From Deltaproteobacteria bacterium (GTDB taxonomy: Bacteria; Desulfobacterota; Desulfuromonadia; Geobacterales; Geobacteraceae): a DNA stretch of 9,659 nucleotides. The notes below the pieces were generated by a model, which saw only the letters and a list, made by a program, of their open reading frames with translations, searched no databases and was not told the origin of the DNA. Below, piece after piece: positions 1-6,151 of the stretch. Within the stretch, counting starts at the first letter, position 1. Each line of letters begins with the position of its first letter. The DNA lies in assembly GCA_021810985.1 (NCBI GenBank), contig JAJZQA010000065.1, forward strand, positions 1-9,659, in the 5' to 3' direction. The position numbers and the translations under genes were made by a program.

Positions 1-2193
1 AAGCCAGCGGCAGACCGCTTCCACCTGGTTTTCCACCAGTGCCCGGTAGCGAGCTCCACTTTCACGGAGCGCCTCTTCGGCCAGTCTCTGCTCGGTGACG
101 TCACGGTCCGTGCCGATGATCCGCATGGGTTTGCCGGAAGCGTCTACCTGTACCTCGCCGACCCCGTGCCAGATGCGCACCTGGCCGGTGTCTTGCCGTG
201 TGATGCGAAACTCGTGGTCGTACTGCGGCACCACACCTCGTACTGCCTCGTCGAGTTTCTGCCGGCGGGCTATCCGGTCGGTGGGGAGCACCGTGTCATT
301 GATGAAGTTGCCCATGGGGACGGGGGGGTAATCCAGCGGCAGCCCCGAAAGTCGTTTCAGGCCGTCGGAGACATAAATCGTGTCGTTGGCAATATCCCAT
401 TCCCAACTGCCCCACCCGGCGACGCGTTCGGCCTCGGCCAGGAGCGCCTCGCTCTTCTGGAGCGCCTCCTCGGCCAGTCTCCGCTCGGTAATGTCGACGA
501 GATACCCTTCGATGCAATGCGGCCTGCCCGCTTCGTCCCGCACCAGGTGCGCACTGAGGGAAACCCATATTTTCCGCTGATCTTTGCGGCAGAACTGGAT
601 TTCCCGGCCGAGAACCTCTCCCCGTTCCAGGATCGCGGATACAAATGCATCGCGGTCTTCCGGGGTAACATAGAGCTGCTGCCGCAGATCGTTTATGCCT
701 GAGATCAGCTCGTCAGGCGAATCATAACCCGCGATTCGGGCCATGGCCGGATTGACGCTGAGAAAACTCCCCGCGAACGAGGTCTGGAAGAGACCTTCGA
801 CGGCTTGTTCGAAGATCCCCCGGTATTTTTCCTCGCTTTCGCGAAGTTCCTCCATGGTCTTGTTGAGCCTGCCGGTCATCACGTTAAACGCCTGGGCGAG
901 GGTGCCGATCTCGTCACGGGAGTGTACCTCAACCGACTGGTTCAGGTTGCCCTCGATGATGGTCTCCACGGCATCCTTCATCTGGTTGACGGGACGCGCA
1001 ATCGTCCGGGCGACGAGCACGCCGAGCATGCCGATCAAAAGGAAGATGGCCAGGCCGGCGATCCCCATGTAGCTGGTCATCCTGGCGCGGCCGCCGCTCA
1101 AGACTTTCCGGTAGGTCTGCAGCTCGTCTTCATCCACGCTGGTTCCGATTACCCAGTCCCAGGGCTCGAAATAGGCGAGGCGGGCAATTTTCCAGCGGGA
1201 TCCGGGTTCTCCGGGGTTTTGCCAGCGATAGCGGACCGTGGCCAACTCGCCACGCTTCAGGCTGGTGGCTTTATTGATGAGCTCCTTGATGACCGGGCGG
1301 CCGTCGCTGTCCCTGGTCTCCCAGATATCCTCACCGTCACGCTTGCCGTGCTGGGAGATGATATAACGGCCCCGTTGTGCGCCTTTGCCGCCCAGGACAT
1401 AGACATAGCCGGTCTTGCCGACATTGGTTTGCCGAACCGCCTGGCGCAGCAGGGACTCGACGCTTTCCTGTTTGATGCCGACATACAGCATGCCGACCAG
1501 CTTGCCCGTCCGGTCCTTGATCGGCTCATAGGCGGTCAGGTACCAGGCGTTGACGACATATGCGCGTCCGTGGTAGGTCTTCCCTCGCAGGATTGCCGAG
1601 ATTACCGGGTTGGGGGCGCCGTCGGGGTTGACGGCAGGAATGTAGGTGCCGATGGCGCGTTTGCCTTCGACTGTTCTGACAGTGGTAGCGACGCGGAGCA
1701 TGTCGCCTTTGTCGTTCATGCGTTGGAAGATGGTCGCCGTTTCACCGACCAGGCGGGTCATTTTATCAACTACAGCGGTCTTGGCGGCCGGATCGGTATT
1801 GCGGCCCAGCCACCTTCCGCCTACCAGCATCCTGGGCAGTTGTGTCTTTGACGGTTTGCCGCTGAACTGGTTGACGGTTGTCCAGGGTTCGGTTTCCGCC
1901 GACAGGCTGATGCCACCTGCTTCGGAGAGGATGTGGCGCGCACCTTTAAGATTATAGTCAATCTGTTGCTGGATAGCGTCATTCTCCGACCGGACGAGGT
2001 TGTAAACTCCCTGGGTGATGTGATCCAGGTCGGCGCTGATCAGTTTATCCACTTCCCGTTGCGCCAGCGTGTGGTACTGACCGCTTTGCCACACGGCAAG
2101 CGCCACGAGGGCAACTGCCGTAATCAGCACGCTGACCGCTCCCAGCAGGGACACCTTCACATGGAGCCTGAGATCTCGTAAAAAATTGAACAT
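1..2193 (-). CDS. Cache-HAMP-multi-PAS transmembrane sensor protein, 3' end outside window
   Basis: The frame is open from ATG 2193-2191 to the window edge (731 codons, no stop), so the output domain is missing. AGGAAAAC just before the ATG is a usable ribosome binding site. Residues 13-34 form a first membrane segment. Residues 38-360 are a periplasmic ligand-binding region of the fused Cache_3-Cache_2 type, including RAIGTYIPAVNPDG and GMLYVGIKQESVE. Residues 372-395 are a second membrane segment. HAMP follows at about 396-450, with the ARP turn (P401) and DEIG (428-430). PAS 1 with its PAC lies at about 452-571, PAS 2 with PAC at about 590-705, and a third PAS begins at about 711. The known role of this architecture is to sense an extracytoplasmic small molecule and pass the signal inward. 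The C-terminus could be a histidine kinase (most common after such PAS arrays) or a GGDEF/EAL module; the sequence cannot decide. It is transcribed divergently from the riboswitch-lipoprotein unit. Confidence 0.93.
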   Translation of the reverse strand, partial: MFNFLRDLRLHVKVSLLGAVSVLITAVALVALAVWQSGQYHTLAQREVDKLISADLDHITQGVYNLVRSENDAIQQQIDYNLKGARHILSEAGGISLSAETEPWTTVNQFSGKPSKTQLPRMLVGGRWLGRNTDPAAKTAVVDKMTRLVGETATIFQRMNDKGDMLRVATTVRTVEGKRAIGTYIPAVNPDGAPNPVISAILRGKTYHGRAYVVNAWYLTAYEPIKDRTGKLVGMLYVGIKQESVESLLRQAVRQTNVGKTGYVYVLGGKGAQRGRYIISQHGKRDGEDIWETRDSDGRPVIKELINKATSLKRGELATVRYRWQNPGEPGSRWKIARLAYFEPWDWVIGTSVDEDELQTYRKVLSGGRARMTSYMGIAGLAIFLLIGMLGVLVARTIARPVNQMKDAVETIIEGNLNQSVEVHSRDEIGTLAQAFNVMTGRLNKTMEELRESEEKYRGIFEQAVEGLFQTSFAGSFLSVNPAMARIAGYDSPDELISGINDLRQQLYVTPEDRDAFVSAILERGEVLGREIQFCRKDQRKIWVSLSAHLVRDEAGRPHCIEGYLVDITERRLAEEALQKSEALLAEAERVAGWGSWEWDIANDTIYVSDGLKRLSGLPLDYPPVPMGNFINDTVLPTDRIARRQKLDEAVRGVVPQYDHEFRITRQDTGQVRIWHGVGEVQVDASGKPMRIIGTDRDVTEQRLAEEALRESGARYRALVENQVEAVCRWL

Positions 2194-2301
2194 GGTTTTC
2201 CTGTCGATGGTTAGGGGATGCTCTGGTTTGAGTCACCACGGAAAGAGGTGTGCACTGTTCTTCTAATCCACCTCGGTACATATCGCTTAAAGGCAGCGAC
2301 T

Positions 2302-2331
2302 ATCATATAACGAGTTTCAGGTTGCTGTCGA
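2302..2331 (-). promoter_or_regulatory. Possible sigma70 promoter of the sensor gene
   Basis: Read on the minus strand, TCGACA (2331-2326) is followed after 18 bases by TATGAT (2307-2302). The -10 is a good match and the -35 differs from consensus at one position, but the spacer is one base longer than ideal. It would give a leader of roughly 100 bases before the ATG at 2193. No other promoter-like pair stands out in 2194-2340. This is inferred from motif matching only. Confidence 0.35.
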
Positions 2332-2351
2332 GGGCGTTGTCGCGGCGCGAG

Positions 2352-2379
2352 TTGACAACGCAGCATTGTCAGTTAAAAT
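2352..2379 (+). promoter_or_regulatory. Likely sigma70 promoter of the riboswitch-lipoprotein transcript
   Basis: A perfect TTGACA (2352-2357) is followed after 16 bases by TAAAAT (2374-2379), which differs from TATAAT at one position. Transcription would start near 2386, about 25 bases before the first paired base of the riboswitch, which is where a promoter for a leader RNA is expected. The -35 lies inside an inverted repeat, GTTGTC (2336-2341) and GACAAC (2354-2359), which could be an operator or chance. An alternative -10, TATAAC at 2401, has no good -35. Confidence 0.55.
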
Positions 2380-2410
2380 TTCAACATTTGCTGCACCATT
2401 TATAACCAGT

Positions 2411-2498
2411 GGTAGACGATAATACTCAACCATCCGTGAGGATGGGGCGGAAAGCCTATAGGGTCTCTTCGAGACAGCCGGGTTGCCGAAATATCACC
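2411..2498 (+). promoter_or_regulatory. GEMM-I family cyclic-dinucleotide riboswitch aptamer, A20 variant (probable 3',3'-cGAMP type)
   Basis: The leader folds as a GEMM-I aptamer. P1 is GATA (2418-2421) with TATC (2492-2495), possibly extended by GGT (2411-2413) with ACC (2496-2498). One arm is CCATCC (2430-2435), a GTGA loop (2436-2439, a GNRA tetraloop) and GGATGG (2440-2445). The family segment GGGGCGGAAAGCC follows (2443-2455). The second arm is GTCTC (2463-2467), TTC loop, GAGAC (2471-2475), followed by the conserved AGCCGGGTTGCCGAAA (2476-2491). Aligned to the Vc2 c-di-GMP riboswitch through the first arm, without gaps, the ligand-contacting G20 is A (2424), the G21-C46 pair is C2425-G2450, and the intercalating A47 is kept (A2451). 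From published work, A at this position marks GEMM-Ib riboswitches from Geobacter that respond to 3',3'-cGAMP; c-di-GMP binding cannot be excluded. The family call is very secure and the ligand call is inferred. Confidence 0.93.
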
Positions 2499-2523
2499 GA
2501 TATTTCAGCAGCCCGGTTTTTTT
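2478..2523 (+). terminator. Riboswitch-controlled intrinsic terminator (expression platform)
   Basis: CCGGGTTGC (2478-2486) pairs with GCAGCCCGG (2508-2516), including one G-T wobble. After a single C/A mismatch, GAAATATC (2488-2495) pairs with GATATTTC (2499-2506), closed by an ACC loop. Seven T residues follow directly (2517-2523). This makes 17 base pairs plus a U-tract, a very strong intrinsic terminator. Its whole 5' arm is also the 3' part of the aptamer, including the P1 strand, so the two folds exclude each other. Ligand binding should therefore prevent termination and switch the downstream gene on. Confidence 0.92.
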
Positions 2524-2579
2524 GTTTGTGGACGGGAGACCGTGTGCTGACAGGTGAATCTCACACAGGAGGAGATAAC

Positions 2580-3491
2580 ATGGAAAGAAAATTTCAGGGT
2601 GTTTTCGTTGTGGCGGCGTTTTTCTTGCTGGCAGGGCTGACAGTGTTCCAGCTTCCGGGGTGCTCAGGGGGGAGCGGCAGTGCAAGTACCGGCGAATTGC
2701 AGGTCAGTCTGACCGATGCTCAGAGTGATACATTCGAGAACGTCTTTATCTCGATCAAGGAGATCAGAGTCGTTCCGGCAGGGAGAGAGAACGCGGCGGA
2801 TGATGATCCGGGGTTGCCGGTCGTCGCCACCTTTACAACACCTCATCGGGTTGATGTTCTGACCCTCCGCTTCCAGCAGGATATCCTGGGAACGGTCACC
2901 CTCCCGGCGGGAAATTACACCCAGGTGCGGCTGATCCTGGAGGCAAATCCTTCCGCACCAGGGCTCGATCCGGTTAACTACGTAACCTTGAAAACGGATC
3001 CGGACACCATGATTCCGCTCAAGACGCCGAGTGGTCAGGAATCGGGGCTCAAAGTTCTCGGGAAGTTTACCGTCGAACCGGGTGTTATCAATGCCATCCT
3101 GATCGATTTTGACCCGAATACTGCCATCGTTATTCGCGGCAATGACGACTACAACCTGAAGCCCACCGGGATCCGCATCGTTCAGACTGATGGGCCACTG
3201 ACTGATTTCGGTTCGCTTTCAGGAATGATCATTTCAACATTCAAAGACTTTTCCAGTGCCACGGTTTCCGTTGTTCCGCAAGGCAGCGGCAATGCCGTGG
3301 CCGCCGGTACGGTTTTCAGCAACTTCTCCAGCAACCGTTGGGAAAGCCCTTTTGCCGCTTTCGTTCCGAGTGGAGATTATCGGGTACATGTCCGGGCAAA
3401 CGGATTTGCCAACTATTCCACCCAGGTTCAACCGGTGCTGGCAGGACAGGATACCTTTGTCGGCAGCCTGTCTCTGACGCCGCTCCCCTGA
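2580..3491 (+). CDS. DUF4382-domain lipoprotein under riboswitch control
   Basis: This 303-residue protein starts at ATG 2580, six bases after AGGAGGAG (2567-2574). The same frame is open further upstream, but that would translate through the riboswitch and terminator. The N-terminus is a lipoprotein signal: basic MERK, a hydrophobic stretch (8-25), then LPGC with the lipidated cysteine at 28 and a flexible GGSGSAST linker. The P at -2 makes the lipobox imperfect. Residues 38-202 match DUF4382, a beta-rich domain of unknown function: GELQVSLTDA, the IKEIRV strand, LPAGNYTQVRLIL, and the closing GIRIV. Residues about 208-300 resemble a carboxypeptidase-regulatory-like beta-sandwich, ending in PSGDYRVHVRANGFANY. 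The protein should sit at the cell surface or in the outer membrane. No catalytic or heme motif is visible. The gene is monocistronic between the riboswitch and the terminator at 3525, so cyclic-dinucleotide level should set its expression. An adhesive or structural role is only a guess. Confidence 0.93.
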   Translation: MERKFQGVFVVAAFFLLAGLTVFQLPGCSGGSGSASTGELQVSLTDAQSDTFENVFISIKEIRVVPAGRENAADDDPGLPVVATFTTPHRVDVLTLRFQQDILGTVTLPAGNYTQVRLILEANPSAPGLDPVNYVTLKTDPDTMIPLKTPSGQESGLKVLGKFTVEPGVINAILIDFDPNTAIVIRGNDDYNLKPTGIRIVQTDGPLTDFGSLSGMIISTFKDFSSATVSVVPQGSGNAVAAGTVFSNFSSNRWESPFAAFVPSGDYRVHVRANGFANYSTQVQPVLAGQDTFVGSLSLTPLP

Positions 3492-3524
3492 TTAGCAAGG
3501 AAAATGGCTGGCTGGTAAATGACT

Positions 3525-3559
3525 ACAAGGCCCCGAAGAAATCCGGGGCCTTGTGTTTT
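3525..3559 (+). terminator. Intrinsic terminator after the DUF4382 gene
   Basis: ACAAGGCCCCG (3525-3535) pairs perfectly with CGGGGCCTTGT (3544-3554) around an 8-base loop and is followed by GTTTT (3555-3559). The 11 base pairs, mostly GC, with a short T-run make a convincing terminator. It lies 33 bases after the stop codon, so the riboswitch transcript probably ends here and the radical SAM gene needs its own promoter. Confidence 0.87.
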
Positions 3560-3580
3560 ACTGCCGTGTCGGTAATTCTG

Positions 3581-4780
3581 ATGGATTTTTCCCCGGATTT
3601 CTTCGATAATCTTCCCATGATCGAGAATAAAGCATCTGCCGGATATCAGGGGTTCGAGCAGGGGCCCATCCGTCCGCCCAGCGAGGCGCGGAGCCTGCTG
3701 GTGCGCGTCACCAGGAACTGCCACTGGAATCGCTGCGCCTTCTGCCCGGTGTACAAGGGGACCTGTTTCTCCATCCGCCCGGTCGATCACGTCCTGCGTG
3801 ATCTTGATTCCGTGGCCCGCCACGTGGAGAAACTTGCGCTTCTTTCCGCCGGTCCCGGCCTGCTTCTGGAAGAGGACCTCCGGGCGGCCTTCACTGCGCT
3901 GCCCCCCGAGGAAACGGCTTCTTTTCGCGCCGCTCTCTCCTGGTACCTGTCGGGCATGGAAGCGGTTTTTCTCCAGGACGCTGACAGCCTGGTGCTCCGT
4001 CCCGCCTTGCTTATCGAAATTCTAACCCAGCTGAAAAAGCTCTTTCCCCAGGTGACGCGGGTCACTTCTTACAGCCGCTCGGCGACGATCGACCGCATCC
4101 CCGCTGACCAGTTGCGCGCCCTTGCGCAGGCCGGGCTCAACCGCATCCATATCGGCCTGGAGTCCGGCTGTGACGCTGTTCTCACCGCCATGCGCAAGGG
4201 CGCCACGAAGGAGGTGCAGATCCGGGCCGGCCTGAAGGTGAAGGAGGCCGGAATCGAACTCTCCGAATACTACATGCCGGGGCTTGGCGGGATAGATCTC
4301 TGGCGGGAGCATGCCCAGGACACGGCCGATGCCATGAACCGCATCAACCCCGATTTCATCCGGCTCCGCACCCTTGCCATCCCCGAGCGGACGCCCCTTG
4401 CCGAGGAAGTCCGCGCCGGACGCTTCAGAAAATGCCCGGATCTCCTGGTTGCGGAGGAGATCCTGCTCTTTCTAGACATCCTCGAAGGCGTAACCGGGTA
4501 CCTGGCTAGCGACCACGTTCTTAACCTCTTTCCCGAGCTGGAAGGGCGGTTACCCGGTGACTTGCCGCGGATGAGAGAGCTGCTCTGGGGCTTTCTCACC
4601 ATGGATCCGGAAGCCAGGTTCATCTACCAGCTTGGCAGGCGGCTCGGCATTATCTCCCGGCTCGCCGATATCGAGGATCTCGAACGTAAGGCCGAAGTTC
4701 TGGCGGAGGCTCGACGCATCGGGGCTACCCCGGAGAATCTGGACGAGATCACGGATGCAATCGTCAAGCGCTTTATTTGA
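3581..4780 (+). CDS. Radical SAM protein with a CX4CX2C cluster motif, function unknown
   Basis: The protein is 399 residues from ATG 3581. The cluster-binding motif CHWNRCAFC (C47, C52, C55) is spaced CX4CX2C rather than the textbook CX3CX2C. This spacing occurs in some COG1032/Elp3-like radical SAM proteins, often followed as here by PVYKG. A conserved-looking lead-in, YQGFEQGPIRPPSEA, precedes it. Other radical SAM core features are the FLQDADS strand (about 130-136) and GLESG (192-196), the usual SAM-contacting strand, followed by MRKG. The protein would bind a 4Fe-4S cluster and cleave SAM; the substrate cannot be read from sequence. It is cytoplasmic, with no signal or membrane segment. 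The start is uncertain: neither ATG 3581 nor ATG 3617 has a clear Shine-Dalgarno, and the open frame runs back to 3338 through the preceding gene and terminator, which is not credible as coding. A weak TTGTGT (3551) and TAATTC (3573) pair could be a promoter, which would favour 3617. Confidence 0.9.
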   Translation: MDFSPDFFDNLPMIENKASAGYQGFEQGPIRPPSEARSLLVRVTRNCHWNRCAFCPVYKGTCFSIRPVDHVLRDLDSVARHVEKLALLSAGPGLLLEEDLRAAFTALPPEETASFRAALSWYLSGMEAVFLQDADSLVLRPALLIEILTQLKKLFPQVTRVTSYSRSATIDRIPADQLRALAQAGLNRIHIGLESGCDAVLTAMRKGATKEVQIRAGLKVKEAGIELSEYYMPGLGGIDLWREHAQDTADAMNRINPDFIRLRTLAIPERTPLAEEVRAGRFRKCPDLLVAEEILLFLDILEGVTGYLASDHVLNLFPELEGRLPGDLPRMRELLWGFLTMDPEARFIYQLGRRLGIISRLADIEDLERKAEVLAEARRIGATPENLDEITDAIVKRFI

Positions 4781-4975
4781 GGAATGGAACAGAAATTCGG
4801 GAATATGCAGGAATAATAAGCATGCGGAAACTCCGAGAAGATGTCAAAAGGGACGGGGTGGGGCTTTCACGTAGCCTCTCGTGCGGACCGGCCGCGGATC
4901 GAGGGAAAACGCCTATTTCCGGGGCGATACCCCCTCTGTCGGTGAAGTCCGGCCTCCGATTGCGAGTGGTTTCGG

Positions 4976-5009
4976 GGAAGTTCCGCCCCGGCCCCAACCG
5001 GAACTTTCC
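4976..5009. repeat. Imperfect inverted repeat in the 260-base leader before the TPR gene
   Basis: GGAAGTTCCG (4976-4985) pairs with CGGAACTTTCC (4999-5009), ten pairs with one bulged T, around a 13-base C-rich loop. No T-run follows, so it is not a standard terminator. It ends 31 bases before the TPR start codon and could act in the leader RNA or as a binding site. The rest of 4781-5040 is GC-rich with small self-complementary patches, such as GGGGCGATACCCC at 4921-4933. I recognise no known riboswitch and no convincing small gene there. Confidence 0.5.
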
Positions 5010-5040
5010 GCATGAAAACTACTTATTACGAGGTGAAGAA

Positions 5041-6072
5041 ATGTTTCTGAAAAAATTATTCGGTTTCGGTAAGGATTACACCTATTACCTGGAAAAGGCT
5101 GATAAATACCTGGCAGCTGAGCGGTTCTCCGATGCGCGGATTGCCTATGGCGAAGCACTGGAAAAGCTTGAAGCGAGTGAAGATGCAGCCGGGTACCTGA
5201 TTGGGCCGCTGCGGCAGAAAATCGCGCTGACCGGCAACATGCTCGGTCAGATGAATCTGGTCGAGGCGGAATACGCCCGTACCTCAGGAGACCGAAAAAA
5301 GGCCGAGGAACATCTGCGGATTATCCTCGAGTTGGCCGATGACGCAAATCTCCGGGATAATGCGCGGAAGCTTCTGGCCGGACTTGACGCCGAGGTTCAG
5401 GAGGCGCCGCGGGTCACGGCGGTTGCTGCCTGCTCGAGTTGCGGGGAACGGGGGGAGACAGCGGGAACCGGTGACGTACCTGACCTGACCGATGCCATCA
5501 GCCGGGAAGACAGGTTGGCCCTTTACTTCCAGACATTGCCGGGAGACCTCTCCGAGCGTTATGCGGCAATGGGGGAGGATTTCGCCCGTGGCTGCCTGCT
5601 GAACCTGGAAGGGGATGGCGATGGAGCGTTGCGGGCCTTTGAGGGGATATCCGCGGGCCGGGACAGCGACATCCTGGATTATGAGAAAGCAATTCTCTAT
5701 TTTCACCAGGGCGCTGCCGATAAATGCGAACAGCTGCTCCTGCGGGCCAGTTCTTTTAATCCTGATAATGCCCTCTGCCAGATCGGGCTGGTCCATCTCT
5801 ATGCCGAGACCGGCAGGGAACCCGAGGCGCTGCAGGTGCTGGAGCGGATGATCGAGGGAAATCTTCTTCCGGAACAGGCCCTGCTGATGCAGGGGGATCT
5901 GTACGTGCAGATAAAAGATGAGTCGAAAGCGGTTGAAAGCTATTCCCGGCTGCTTACCTTTCCCGCACTGGCCAAAGATGCGGCGCAACGAATCATTCCG
6001 CTTCTGGAAAAGCAGGGACGCGGCAAAGAGGCCGAATTTCTGGCCAAAAAATATGCCAAGGGCTGTTGTTGA
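5041..6072 (+). CDS. Cytoplasmic tetratricopeptide-repeat protein
   Basis: This is a 343-residue protein starting at ATG 5041, five bases after GAGGTG (5030-5035). The same frame is open back to 4777, but the extra 88 residues look like non-coding translation and have no better start signal. The sequence is alpha-helical with TPR-like pairs: YLEKADKYLAAERFSDARIAYGEALE at about 15-40, a second around 68-115, and a C-terminal array from about 175 to 338 (helices around FARGCLLNLEGDGDGALRAF, ILYFHQGAADKCEQLLLRA, and ALLMQGDLYVQIKDESKAVE). TPRs usually form scaffolds for protein partners; the partner here is unknown. There is no signal peptide or membrane segment. A linker carries C131-S-S-C134, and the protein ends with two cysteines (342-343), which is unusual but alone does not prove metal binding. 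The gene lies 260 bases behind the radical SAM gene on the same strand; co-transcription is possible but not shown. Confidence 0.9.
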   Translation: MFLKKLFGFGKDYTYYLEKADKYLAAERFSDARIAYGEALEKLEASEDAAGYLIGPLRQKIALTGNMLGQMNLVEAEYARTSGDRKKAEEHLRIILELADDANLRDNARKLLAGLDAEVQEAPRVTAVAACSSCGERGETAGTGDVPDLTDAISREDRLALYFQTLPGDLSERYAAMGEDFARGCLLNLEGDGDGALRAFEGISAGRDSDILDYEKAILYFHQGAADKCEQLLLRASSFNPDNALCQIGLVHLYAETGREPEALQVLERMIEGNLLPEQALLMQGDLYVQIKDESKAVESYSRLLTFPALAKDAAQRIIPLLEKQGRGKEAEFLAKKYAKGCC

Positions 6073-6151
6073 GACGTGCAAGGCTGAGGTCGCAGGGAGA
6101 CATCTCCGCTTTCAAAAGTTTCCCTGATGTTAGTGCGCTACCCACAGGATA

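Noticed and set aside
805..1851. Plus-strand open frame (348 codons) opposite the sensor gene
   Set aside because: The minus strand encodes coherent Cache, HAMP and PAS domains over the same bases; the plus frame is a shadow caused by codon bias.
2411..2498. Plain c-di-GMP-I riboswitch assignment
   Set aside because: The family is the same, but A at the Vc2 G20 position favours the cGAMP-selective variant. Dual recognition remains possible, so this is down-weighted rather than excluded.
2409..2579. N-terminal extension of the DUF4382 gene from GTG 2409
   Set aside because: It would translate through the riboswitch and terminator and bury the lipoprotein signal; ATG 2580 has an excellent ribosome binding site and gives a proper signal sequence.
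3338..3580. Extension of the radical SAM gene back to ATG 3338
   Set aside because: It overlaps the DUF4382 coding end in another frame and passes through the strong terminator at 3525-3559.
4777..5040. Extension of the TPR protein back to ATG 4777 or ATG 4822
   Set aside because: The extra residues look like random translation of GC-rich spacer; ATG 5041 has a well-spaced GAGGTG and begins typical TPR-protein sequence. Kept only as a low-priority finding.
5284..6081. Minus-strand open frame (265 codons) opposite the TPR gene
   Set aside because: The plus strand has helical TPR sequence with a good start and ribosome binding site; the reverse frame shows no family features.
6073..6151. Terminator between the convergent TPR and lipoprotein genes
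   Set aside because: Only a short GGAGA-CA-TCTCC hairpin is present (about 6091-6104) with no T-run, too weak to call.
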